A stretch of DNA of 47,220 nucleotides from a virus. The number at the start of each line of letters is the position of its first letter. Positions within the stretch are counted from its first letter, which is position 1. The stretch lies in the IMG/VR virus record IMGVR_UViG_3300048010_000183, positions 1 through 47,220 of that record; one strand, written 5' to 3'. Under the pieces are notes generated by a model that did not search any database, was not told the origin of the DNA, and worked only from the letters and a program-made list of their open reading frames with translations. Below, one piece after another: positions 26,524 through 33,140 of the stretch. Position numbers and translations under genes: made by a program.

Positions 26524-26551
26524 GTATTCTCTCGCACAGCTCGTAGAATAC
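26524..26551 (+). terminator. GTATTCT/AGAATAC hairpin
   Basis: Perfect 7-bp inverted repeat (26524-26530 and 26545-26551) with a 14-base loop and a short CTCTTT following, 24 bp after the stop of the 70-aa gene. Terminator-like, though the stem is AT-rich and the U-tract is short. Confidence 0.4.
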
Positions 26552-26609
26552 TCTTTAAGTCGATACCGTTGTAAAAATGGTAAAAAAATCTGAGCGGCTT
26601 ACGCTATAT

Positions 26610-26636
26610 ACGCGCGCATTAATTACCCCCGCGCGT
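26610..26636. repeat. GC-rich inverted repeat ACGCGCG / CGCGCGT
   Basis: Perfect 7-bp stem made of ACGCGCG (26610-26616) and CGCGCGT (26630-26636) with a 13-base loop. Such a CG-dense element is very unlike the surrounding AT-rich sequence. It could be a concatemer-junction or terminus structure, or a protein-binding site. Confidence 0.5.
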
Positions 26637-26650
26637 GCCCGCGTTTTATC

Positions 26651-26706
26651 TACTGGCAGGGGTTGTCATTGTTGCACAATACTTTTAAAAACGATTAGTG
26701 CCAGTA
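26651..26706. repeat. 8-bp inverted repeat enclosing a small palindrome
   Basis: TACTGGCA (26651-26658) and TGCCAGTA (26699-26706) are perfect complements separated by 40 bases. Inside lies ATTGT-TGC-ACAAT (26668-26680), a 13-base operator-like palindrome. The arrangement suggests protein binding or a cruciform; function unknown. Confidence 0.45.
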
Positions 26707-26830
26707 ATATTTCGCATTAGCAAATATATTAACTCCTGATAGTCAGCACTTTATGAAAATAAAAACCTTCATACATCGGGCGTTATGTCTAATTTACACG
26801 AGTAAAGCAGGTATCGTTGCCATTTGTTTT

Positions 26831-26902
26831 GCTTATTGCAAGTTAGTTGCGTTAAGGCTGATCGAATGGCGTTGAATCGTTCGCTTATTGCAAGTCATTT
26901 GC
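26831..26902. repeat. Pair of 20-base direct repeats
   Basis: GCTTATTGCAAGTTAGTTGC (26831-26850) and GCTTATTGCAAGTCATTTGC (26883-26902) match at 18 of 20 bases and start 52 bp apart, about five helical turns. Likely binding sites for a phage or host protein close to the tandem array. Confidence 0.55.
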
Positions 26903-26930
26903 ATCTATTTTTTTACGCTTTCAGCCGTCA

Positions 26931-26970
26931 TCAAAAACGATCAAAAACGATCAAAAACGATCAAAAACGA
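26931..26970. repeat. Four tandem copies of TCAAAAACGA (iteron-like)
   Basis: Four exact head-to-tail copies of a 10-bp unit, one per helical turn, followed by a partial TCA copy. Every copy would present the same face to a binding protein, as iterons do in replication origins. It could also be a simple slippage repeat. A DnaA domain IV-like gene lies about 3 kb downstream. Confidence 0.65.
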
Positions 26971-27123
26971 TCAATCATTAGTCGATCTGATAGCTGATAA
27001 GACTTGCTAATAGATGTCATTAGAAACACAGCAAAGTGATGCAGATTGATATTTTTTTATCGTAAAAGTCTTTAAATGCTGTAAACGCTGTTTGTATTAC
27101 TTATTAACTATTGTTCAAAACTT

Positions 27124-27465
27124 ATGAAATATATCGATAAAATCCAAGTCACAAACGAATATGATGTCACTTTTAATGTGACTTTATCAGATTCAGAAAA
27201 ACCTAATCAGCCTTTGGTTAAATTCTATGATACAAGGCATACAGACAAACAAGGATGGGAATTAGGACAACCAGTATCTAGTTATTATGCTTCCACTTTA
27301 ATGGGCAGGGATTCATTTCTGAATAAGGACAATCCTAGAGATTATGGGATCACGCTTTGGGGGGATACTCCAGAATGGTCTATAAATAGAAGCAATAAAT
27401 GTTTTATACTTGATTGGCTCGAATCTTTAGAGGATAACGGGAAGACGAAAATCAAAGGACTCTAA
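27124..27465 (+). CDS. Early-region protein of unknown function (113 aa)
   Basis: Contains LVKFYDTRHTDKQGWELGQ, then PVSSYYASTLMGRDSF, YGITLWGDTPEWSI and a C-terminal helix FILDWLESLEDNG. This VKFYD...GQxVSSYY...W pattern recurs in hypothetical proteins of marine phages but has no assigned role. First gene after the repeat-rich control region, so likely early. Base composition is clearly more AT-rich than the virion genes. Confidence 0.62.
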   Translation: MKYIDKIQVTNEYDVTFNVTLSDSEKPNQPLVKFYDTRHTDKQGWELGQPVSSYYASTLMGRDSFLNKDNPRDYGITLWGDTPEWSINRSNKCFILDWLESLEDNGKTKIKGL

Positions 27466-27485
27466 TTCTTAATCACAACTGTATC

Positions 27486-27656
27486 ATGAAAGACCTTAAT
27501 ATGAGTAAAACTGAAGCACTTGAAGAAATTTTAAGAATAATACAATGGAATGGAGGTATCCACCAAGGGCAAGAAATCAAAATCGATCACAATTGCGGTT
27601 TGTGGAGGATTGAGAAATTAGCAGAAGATGCACTAGCAGGAAAGGATAACGCATAA
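27486..27656 (+). CDS. Small protein of unknown function (56 aa)
   Basis: Helical: SKTEALEEILRIIQWNGGI, then HQGQEIKIDHNCGLWRIEKL. No family assigned. An internal ATG at 27501 is an alternative start, giving a 51-residue protein that begins SKTEA. Neither start has a good ribosome binding site. It ends one base before the start of the next gene, which supports co-translation. Confidence 0.5.
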   Translation: MKDLNMSKTEALEEILRIIQWNGGIHQGQEIKIDHNCGLWRIEKLAEDALAGKDNA

Positions 27657-27657
27657 C

Positions 27658-28062
27658 ATGAAATATACAAAAGACAAAAGACAGCTTGTAATTGATACAC
27701 TTGTATCAGCATTCAAAAAAATAACTAGAGACCGGATTCCGCAGCATATTACCGGCAACGATTGCGCGACTATGCTTCCAACATTATTCAATAAAGATTT
27801 ATTTCTTGTTTCTAAATCTACTTTAAACAATAGGCTTAAAAAGTTTGAAAGTACTAATGATAAAGAATTGTTTTGTGCTTTATGGTGGTCAATTACTAGC
27901 AACGCAAATCCATATAAAATGGAAGTGTCTACCATGTTTTTTTGGGATCGATCCCAACAAGATTTATTTAAGGCTATTGATGAAATATTAACGCCGGTAT
28001 CTCAATTTCTGGCTTTATTGGATAAAGATAGGGTCAAGTTGTCATCAATTGGCGCTTGGTAA
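27658..28062 (+). CDS. Unrecognised early-region protein (134 aa)
   Basis: Mostly helical, with a basic N-terminus (KYTKDKRQLVIDTLVSAFKK) and a central STLNNRLKKF segment that could be a helix-turn-helix type recognition helix, though this is weak. Contains LFCALWWSITSNANPYKM. No family recognised. Same AT-rich composition as the neighbours; followed 28 bp later by the GP88-like gene with its own AAAGGA site. Confidence 0.5.
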   Translation: MKYTKDKRQLVIDTLVSAFKKITRDRIPQHITGNDCATMLPTLFNKDLFLVSKSTLNNRLKKFESTNDKELFCALWWSITSNANPYKMEVSTMFFWDRSQQDLFKAIDEILTPVSQFLALLDKDRVKLSSIGAW

Positions 28063-28090
28063 TTAATACAAATAGAAAGGAAATTTTATC

Positions 28091-28960
28091 ATGTTAAAAG
28101 AACTTGCAACTAGATATTTACAGGAACCGGAGCCAATCAAGCACTTTGGTATCTTATTACAAGTAGAGAATATTCTTGCTGATTATGACTTTAAGTCTAA
28201 ATCTAAATTTCTAAAAGACTTTCAATTATCTTACTTTGCCGGCGTTAATAGCTCACAAAAGATAGAAAAGGGAAAGAAAGCCAATTTTGATACCTTAGTA
28301 CTTTATTTATCAGCAAGTAAAAACGCCGGGAAAGATTTATGTTCTTTTGCTAGTACTGGTTGCCGGCTTGCGTGTTTGGTTGAATCCGGCCATAGATTAC
28401 TAGAAAAGCGTGCCGGAAAAGATAAGATCAATATCTCTAGAATTGTTAAGTCGTGGATTGCTATTTATCGTAAAGACTTAGCGGAAAGCGTATTGACTGA
28501 GGAAATTAAACTTGCCAGTAAGCGTGCAAAAAAGAATAAAAAGAAATTTGCTGTAAGATTGAACGGGACGAGTGACATTGACTGGTCAAACATTTATAAC
28601 TCTTTTCCTGATGTTCAATTCTATGACTACACAAAAGATCCGAATAGAATTGATTTACCTAATTATCATTTGACTTTTTCTTTCAGCAATAATGCAAAGT
28701 CTAGGTTAAAACATTACCGACAAGCTTTAAGCCGGGGTCAATCAATTGCTTTTCCAGTGGTCTCTACTGATGTAGATCAAGCTTTATCGTTACCGGATTG
28801 CTATTCAATGGATGAGACTGACCTACGCTTTTTAGATAAAGCCGGCAAATATGGTATCCTTAAAGCAAAATTGACTGATGACTTACAAGCCGGCGTAAAC
28901 AAAGGATTCATTCTTACAATAGACAAGCTTAAAGAAATAATTGAACAAATAGAAAGTTAA
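28091..28960 (+). CDS. GP88-family protein (289 aa)
   Basis: Matches the 'gene product 88' family of phage proteins, first named in mycobacteriophages and of unknown function. The family core is visible at residues ~70-100: LVLYLSASKNAGKDLCSFAS then TGCRLACLVESGH, giving a C-X6-C-X3-C set (Cys84, Cys91, Cys95) that may bind metal or an iron-sulphur cluster. Further conserved-looking parts are FAVRLNGTSDIDW near 158 and VQFYDYTKDPNR near 176, where an N-G-T-S-D motif is typical. Start ATG follows GAAAGGAAA. Ala-Gly pairs are repeatedly written GCCGG here, unlike the virion genes, a sign of different origin. Confidence 0.78.
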   Translation: MLKELATRYLQEPEPIKHFGILLQVENILADYDFKSKSKFLKDFQLSYFAGVNSSQKIEKGKKANFDTLVLYLSASKNAGKDLCSFASTGCRLACLVESGHRLLEKRAGKDKINISRIVKSWIAIYRKDLAESVLTEEIKLASKRAKKNKKKFAVRLNGTSDIDWSNIYNSFPDVQFYDYTKDPNRIDLPNYHLTFSFSNNAKSRLKHYRQALSRGQSIAFPVVSTDVDQALSLPDCYSMDETDLRFLDKAGKYGILKAKLTDDLQAGVNKGFILTIDKLKEIIEQIES

Positions 28961-28969
28961 AACAAACTA

Positions 28970-29116
28970 ATGAAAACCGAAAACGATTCACTTGATCGCC
29001 ACATGCCTAAGACATCTAAAAAAACATTCTTGATCTACTTGTTAGCTAGTCCAATACTGGCTTGCGGTGCATGGCTATTACTTATTTGGTGCATGCTTTA
29101 TACCGATGCTAACTGA
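28970..29116 (+). CDS. Small single-span membrane protein (48 aa)
   Basis: A short polar N-terminus (KTENDSLDRHMPKTSKK) is followed by one hydrophobic segment (FLIYLLASPILACGAWLLLI) and a short C-tail. It starts nine bases after the GP88 stop. Possibly an early inner-membrane protein acting on the host envelope; no family recognised. Confidence 0.5.
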   Translation: MKTENDSLDRHMPKTSKKTFLIYLLASPILACGAWLLLIWCMLYTDAN

Positions 29117-29134
29117 TAAAAAGGAAAAACTTAT

Positions 29135-29296
29135 ATGAAAAGCGAACCGATAACTCACATTGAATTGTATCAAATCATTAAAAAACCTATAGCTGAAAAG
29201 CTTTACAATTTAGCGGAAAGTCTAAGCGGAAAAGAAAAGAAAAAGCTTATTGATCTTGCCGATTATATACTATTAAAAGAATTGCACCAATCATGA
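29135..29296 (+). CDS. Small helical protein (53 aa)
   Basis: Charged helical protein (PITHIELYQIIKKPIAEKLY, then KEKKKLIDLADYILLKEL). ATG 29135 has an AAAAAGGAAAAA site upstream, and the stop overlaps the next start (ATGA). No family recognised. Confidence 0.5.
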   Translation: MKSEPITHIELYQIIKKPIAEKLYNLAESLSGKEKKKLIDLADYILLKELHQS

Positions 29297-29604
29297 CAAC
29301 TACACTATCAAAACAATTAGACAAAGACATCAACGGCACTCGCGTTTGGAGCTATCCTTGTTGCTATATGGTAGACGGAATAGATGGCGATGTTTGGCGA
29401 GACATTTGTTCTAATCTTAGAAATTTAAGAGCCACCTCCATAAATCTTGATGAAGTGCTTCTTTCAGTGCCTGAGTTCAGTATGTTAGTTGAAGAAAACT
29501 TTAAATATTGGGATATAAACAGCGACCAAACAAAAGACTTTTTAACCGAGGTTTATAATACTATAGATACCTTTGAAGGGTTCGTTATATTTAGAAAATC
29601 ATGA
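29293..29604 (+). CDS. Unrecognised protein (103 aa)
   Basis: Contains WSYPCCYMVDGIDGDVWRDI and NLRNLRATSINLDEVLLSV, then an acidic C-terminal half. No family recognised. Its start overlaps the previous stop and its stop overlaps the start of the lipoprotein gene, so three genes form a tightly coupled string. Confidence 0.5.
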   Translation: MTTTLSKQLDKDINGTRVWSYPCCYMVDGIDGDVWRDICSNLRNLRATSINLDEVLLSVPEFSMLVEENFKYWDINSDQTKDFLTEVYNTIDTFEGFVIFRKS

Positions 29605-29735
29605 ATAAACTACTAATATTACTTACCACTAGCTTACTCTTAACCGCCAGTTGCTCGACGGTGTGCAAGCGAAAGACTTGTTGTCCTGAGCCTAAGCACG
29701 GTCCTTGCCCCATTTGTAACTATCCGAATGAATAA
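29601..29735 (+). CDS. Small Cys-rich lipoprotein (44 aa)
   Basis: Clear lipoprotein signal: NK, hydrophobic LLILLTTSLLL, lipobox TASC with Cys18. The mature part is only 27 residues and has six further Cys (STVCKRKTCCPEPKHG, CPICNYPNE). Tiny early lipoproteins in other phages (for example T5 Llp) block the receptor and prevent superinfection. That role is a guess from size, signal and early position. Overlaps both neighbours. Confidence 0.62.
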   Translation: MNKLLILLTTSLLLTASCSTVCKRKTCCPEPKHGPCPICNYPNE

Positions 29736-29955
29736 ACCTGTCTGCAAACACTGCGGTCTTACCTTGCAAGGCACTGACAACGAAGGTGAGGACATATGCG
29801 TCCAGTGCCTTGCTGACCTGTGCTTTCCCAGTAATAACTATTCGATCATTGAAGGCATGATCCGACAAGCAACCGATAACCCTATTAATAAAACCGAGAA
29901 TTATGATACAACCGAGAAAACTACCACTAGAAAAGATCAAGACGGCAGTAAGTAA
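29728..29955 (+). CDS. Zinc-ribbon protein (75 aa)
   Basis: Two CXXC pairs near the N-terminus (VCKHCG at residues 5-10 and ICVQC about 15 residues later) form a likely zinc ribbon. The C-terminal half is polar and disordered (ENYDTTEKTTTRKDQDG). It may bind nucleic acid or host protein. Start lies within the lipoprotein 3' end and the 3' end overlaps the DnaA-like gene by 53 bases. Confidence 0.6.
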   Translation: MNKPVCKHCGLTLQGTDNEGEDICVQCLADLCFPSNNYSIIEGMIRQATDNPINKTENYDTTEKTTTRKDQDGSK

Positions 29956-30193
29956 AGTCTTTGATACCACGCCAGAGTTAATCGACTCTAAAACCAAGTT
30001 TCAACCACACGCACTAGCTAGGCAGATTTGTTACTACTACGCCTTGCCCGGACGATCTTACGTGTCCGTGGCAAAACTATTTAACAAGCACCACGGCTCG
30101 ATAATGCACGGAGTCCGTAAGATACGAAGTCTTAGCGAGGACGACTGGCAGATAAAGGCGTACCTAACCGAAATTGAGAAAGAGCTAGCATGA
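29903..30193 (+). CDS. Stand-alone DnaA domain IV-like DNA-binding protein (96 aa)
   Basis: The whole protein resembles the C-terminal DNA-binding domain of the replication initiator DnaA. Residues 10-35 match the entry helices (AVSKVFDTTPELIDSKTKF). HALARQICYYYA corresponds to the conserved R-Q-I/x-M-Y-L helix, and SVAKLFNKHHGSIMHGVRKI corresponds to the DnaA signature (xFxxRDHSTVLHAxxKI). The AAA+ domain is missing. It might bind DnaA boxes on host or phage DNA, seeding phage replication or blocking host initiation. Phage proteins of this kind exist, but the role here is inferred. Confidence 0.78.
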   Translation: MIQPRKLPLEKIKTAVSKVFDTTPELIDSKTKFQPHALARQICYYYALPGRSYVSVAKLFNKHHGSIMHGVRKIRSLSEDDWQIKAYLTEIEKELA

Positions 30194-30261
30194 GCATTAC
30201 TACTTACCTGACCATTATCCTATTGTTCATCATCCTTATCAGCTTTCTGTATGAAGACTAG
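30190..30261 (+). CDS. Tiny membrane peptide (23 aa)
   Basis: The ATG overlaps the preceding TGA (ATGA), and the frame encodes SITTYLTIILLFIILISFLY then ED-stop, almost entirely one transmembrane helix. The stop overlaps the following gene's start region. Its place in an unbroken chain of overlapping genes supports translation, but the size leaves real doubt. Confidence 0.4.
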   Translation: MSITTYLTIILLFIILISFLYED

Positions 30262-30454
30262 AGAAACCACACTAACACCAGAGATTATGATCGAAGAATT
30301 AATGTACTTCATTTTCCACAACGAGATGAACGGAGAATTGAATCCTGACCATCCGTTCATGGACTTGTATGTTGAGCTTCAGAAACTGCTTGACCGACAA
30401 AATCAAAAGAGGTACGACCTTTACGTGTCCGTATCTGCGGATGAAACAAAATAA
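30251..30454 (+). CDS. Small protein (67 aa), unrecognised
   Basis: Mostly helical (PEIMIEELMYFIFHNEMNGE, FMDLYVELQKLLDRQNQ). No family recognised. A TTTTCCACA sequence matching the DnaA-box consensus TTWTNCACA occurs within it at 30312-30320, possibly by chance. Starts inside the 23-codon membrane peptide gene. Confidence 0.5.
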   Translation: MKTRETTLTPEIMIEELMYFIFHNEMNGELNPDHPFMDLYVELQKLLDRQNQKRYDLYVSVSADETK

Positions 30455-30458
30455 TACT

Positions 30459-30611
30459 ATGAACTACGATGACTGGCTAACTAGCTTCCTCGAATACGAG
30501 GACGATGACGACGATTTAACCGAGGAAGAGCGACAGAAACTAAAAGATTTGTACGATGAATGGCAGGGTGCAGATCAATACGAGAAAAATGAACGTAACA
30601 AACTAGACTAG
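30459..30611 (+). CDS. Small acidic protein (50 aa)
   Basis: Very acidic, with NYDDWLTSFLEYEDDDDDLT, then EEERQKLKDLYDEWQ. ATG at 30459 follows the previous stop by four bases and gives a coherent acidic protein; the frame stays open further upstream but within the previous gene. Function unknown; an inhibitor of a DNA-binding host protein would fit the charge, but that is speculation. Confidence 0.5.
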   Translation: MNYDDWLTSFLEYEDDDDDLTEEERQKLKDLYDEWQGADQYEKNERNKLD

Positions 30612-30615
30612 ACTG

Positions 30616-30825
30616 ATGGACGGACACGAGGACGAGATCGAAGACATAGAAATAGACGAGTCGTTGGCTAAACAAGTGGCGAACGGACTTGACTACTTTT
30701 GGTCACAGAATGAGTTGTGTTATGATGAGAACCTGAAGGTTGTCCGAAGTGATCGACCTCGTGTCCGTCCTAAATATTCCTACGATTACATTAAACGAAG
30801 CAAGGACGATGTCGAAAGCAATTGA
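30616..30825 (+). CDS. Small acidic protein upstream of RNA polymerase (69 aa)
   Basis: Acidic N-terminal half (DGHEDEIEDIEIDESLAKQ) followed by ANGLDYFWSQNELCYDENL and a basic C-terminal part (RPRVRPKYSYDYIKR). Its last 17 bases overlap the likely RNA polymerase start at 30809. Unrecognised; possibly translated in tandem with the polymerase. Confidence 0.5.
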   Translation: MDGHEDEIEDIEIDESLAKQVANGLDYFWSQNELCYDENLKVVRSDRPRVRPKYSYDYIKRSKDDVESN

Positions 30826-33124
30826 GTTCGAGATGAAACGGTGGGGACGAGCGACATACCGCCAATTCCAACAGTTCTATAAAGAAAGTGATCGTGGTTC
30901 TGAGATGGACAGCAGTAAGCGTATCCTTGGTAAGCTTGCACCACAGTTAGCACAACCGATTGAAGATTTCTTTAACCGATTTGCCGGAGACGACAGCCCA
31001 TCGATGCCGTTGTGGCTTTGCTATATTGCAGACTTCCACCCACAAATGGTCGCACACATCGGGTTAAAGGTTTTACTTGACCGTATGTACGCACCCGACC
31101 GATTCTTTACCGCGTTGGCAAGGGAGATAGGTGGTGCGTTTGAAGAAATAGCACGACAACGTGTTGCTGAACAGACCGTACCAAAGAATAAGATGTGGGG
31201 GATAAAGGGCACGAAGAGTAAACGTTCCAAGATGCAACGGTTTTACAGCGTTGAAAAGAACAACCGACGATTTACGTGTTGGGAAGGACGGCACAAGTTA
31301 GCGTTAGGTTCGTGGTTGTTAAACGAGATCAAGACGCACACGGGCATCGTTGACTTTCGTATCGAACGGTTTGGAAAGAGACAACGCAAGGACGTGGTGT
31401 TAACTCCTGACTTTACTGACTGGGTAAGACGATACGACAAGTGGAAAGAGATGCTTGATCCGATGCGTATGGCGTTGCCGACAAAACCGAGGGACTGGGT
31501 GGATTATTACAACGGTGGGTACGAGACATTCAACGATCCGTTTGTAATGAACCGACCAAGCAAAGCTAACTACGATTTCTTTTCGATCAATACTATTTAT
31601 ACCGCTTGCAACAACGTACAACAAGTACCTTGGCAGATCAACAAGAAGATAATGGACGTGGCACAGAAGTGTTGGGAATTGGAACGAGTCTTTGACTTTC
31701 ATGAAGTACCGATGCAACCGTACCTTGAGAACGGCCACGAACGACCTGAAGAACTGAGACAATGGAAGTTTAAGCAAGACAAGATTCGTCGGATGAACGA
31801 GTCTAACCGTAGCAAAAGGCTACAACACGCCAAGGTCATGCACTTAGCTAAGAAGTACAGCGAGTGGGACGAGGTATACTTTCCTGCTCGTATTGATTAC
31901 CGTGGCCGTGTCTATTATATGCCCGCTTACCTGCACCCACAAGGTTCTGATCTAGCTAGAGCTTTGTTGCAATTCGCTGATGGTCAACAGGTTACGGATG
32001 AAGAGGATGCCGAAAGACTGCTGGTTCACGGAGCTAACGCTTGGGGTATAAAGGGTTCGTTGATGGAACGGGTAGCGTGGGTAGGTCAACATAAGAACGA
32101 CATACTAGAGTGTGCTACTGATCCGATGACGAACGACTGGTGGATGGAAGCAAGTGAACCGTTTGGATTTCTTGCGTTTTGCCTTGAGTATCAACAGTTT
32201 ACGAAACAAGGATACGGTTACGTGTCCCACTTTCCGGTGCGTATGGACTGTAGTAATAATGGTATGCAGATATTACACTTGTTATTACGGGATACACGTC
32301 ACGCCAAGCACTGTAACCTAGTACCTGACCAACCACCGGGTGATATGTACCAGTACATTGCTGACCTTGTGTACGAACGGTTGAAGGAGCAGTCAAAGGA
32401 GAGTTACGTGGCTAGTGAATGGTTTAAGTACGGAGTCACACGAGCTATGGCTAAGGCAGCAGTGATGAATAAGCCATACGGTCAATCATTCTATCAGGTC
32501 ATGTCTAGGTTTCTTACAATCATAGGGGACAACCATCCGTTTCAAGTGGGGGAAGACATAGACGCTATCAACTATTTGACTGAACAGTTTAACACGGTAG
32601 CACGAGAGCAACTGGAGAGTGTTGTCCGTATCCAGCAATTCCTACGTGGTTGTGCCAATGCAATAGGTAATAAGGTGTTTGAATGGACGACACCATCAGG
32701 CTTTAAGATCATTCAAGGGTTGACTAAGGGCAAGAGGTCGAAGGTAAGAACTATCACAGGAAGTATTACTACGTGGTTAGACTTTGATTTAGAAACAGAT
32801 GAGATCGATCCCAAAGCACAACGACGTAGTGTCACTGCTAACTTTATACACGGGATAGATGCAGCTGTTGTCCATCGATTAGCGTACGATATGCCGTACG
32901 CAATGGGCTTTGTTCACGATTGCTTTATATGCCACGCAGCTAACGCCCGAAAGGTACACCAAGACGTACGAAAAACATACAAGAATTTCTTTTCAATTGA
33001 CTTACTAGCCGAGTTCAGATGTGAGTTATTGAATCAACACCCGACAGCAAAACTGCCCGAACTGCCTGAACTTGGTGACCTAGATGTCACCGCAATAGAT
33101 CGAGCCATGTATCTGCTGTCATAA
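30809..33124 (+). CDS. Single-subunit DNA-dependent RNA polymerase, T7 gp1-like (771 aa)
   Basis: Transcribes the phage middle and late genes. All T7-family catalytic elements are visible: Asp480 in RMDCSNNGMQ (motif A; T7 D537), Arg545, Lys549 and Tyr557 in RAMAKAAVMNKPYG (motif B; T7 R627, K631, Y639 with the same spacing) and Asp704 in FVHDCF (motif C; T7 D812), plus DYRGRVYYMPAYLHPQG. Motif A has Cys-Asn in place of the usual Gly-Ser-Cys context. ATG 30809 is the first in-frame ATG and gives a start (SKAIEFEMKRWG) resembling the T7 N-domain; an upstream TTG at 30740 would add 23 residues. Confidence 0.96.
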   Translation: MSKAIEFEMKRWGRATYRQFQQFYKESDRGSEMDSSKRILGKLAPQLAQPIEDFFNRFAGDDSPSMPLWLCYIADFHPQMVAHIGLKVLLDRMYAPDRFFTALAREIGGAFEEIARQRVAEQTVPKNKMWGIKGTKSKRSKMQRFYSVEKNNRRFTCWEGRHKLALGSWLLNEIKTHTGIVDFRIERFGKRQRKDVVLTPDFTDWVRRYDKWKEMLDPMRMALPTKPRDWVDYYNGGYETFNDPFVMNRPSKANYDFFSINTIYTACNNVQQVPWQINKKIMDVAQKCWELERVFDFHEVPMQPYLENGHERPEELRQWKFKQDKIRRMNESNRSKRLQHAKVMHLAKKYSEWDEVYFPARIDYRGRVYYMPAYLHPQGSDLARALLQFADGQQVTDEEDAERLLVHGANAWGIKGSLMERVAWVGQHKNDILECATDPMTNDWWMEASEPFGFLAFCLEYQQFTKQGYGYVSHFPVRMDCSNNGMQILHLLLRDTRHAKHCNLVPDQPPGDMYQYIADLVYERLKEQSKESYVASEWFKYGVTRAMAKAAVMNKPYGQSFYQVMSRFLTIIGDNHPFQVGEDIDAINYLTEQFNTVAREQLESVVRIQQFLRGCANAIGNKVFEWTTPSGFKIIQGLTKGKRSKVRTITGSITTWLDFDLETDEIDPKAQRRSVTANFIHGIDAAVVHRLAYDMPYAMGFVHDCFICHAANARKVHQDVRKTYKNFFSIDLLAEFRCELLNQHPTAKLPELPELGDLDVTAIDRAMYLLS

Positions 33125-33140
33125 CACCGATAAATAAACA

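Larger units (their letters stand above)
26500..27123. other. Non-coding control region rich in inverted and direct repeats
   Basis: 624 bp with no credible gene. Contents in order: a 7-bp stem hairpin (26524-26551), a GC-only hairpin in an AT-rich setting (26610-26636), an 8-bp inverted repeat enclosing a small palindrome (26651-26706), two 20-base direct repeats (26831-26902), and a four-copy 10-bp tandem array (26931-26970). It lies just upstream of the early accessory genes, where the early host promoters, a replication origin or the left terminal repeat would be expected. Confidence 0.6.

Noticed and set aside
26931-26970. CRISPR array
   Set aside because: The units are 10-bp tandem repeats without spacers and no cas gene is near.
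25751-27123. tRNA genes or an integrase attachment site in the large non-coding stretches
   Set aside because: No cloverleaf or T-loop consensus (GGTTCRANYCC) was found by eye, and there is no integrase gene to use such a site.
30740-30808. TTG start at 30740 for the RNA polymerase
   Set aside because: It lies deep inside the preceding gene with no ribosome binding site. ATG 30809 gives an N-terminus that compares well with T7-type polymerases, though the upstream start cannot be excluded.
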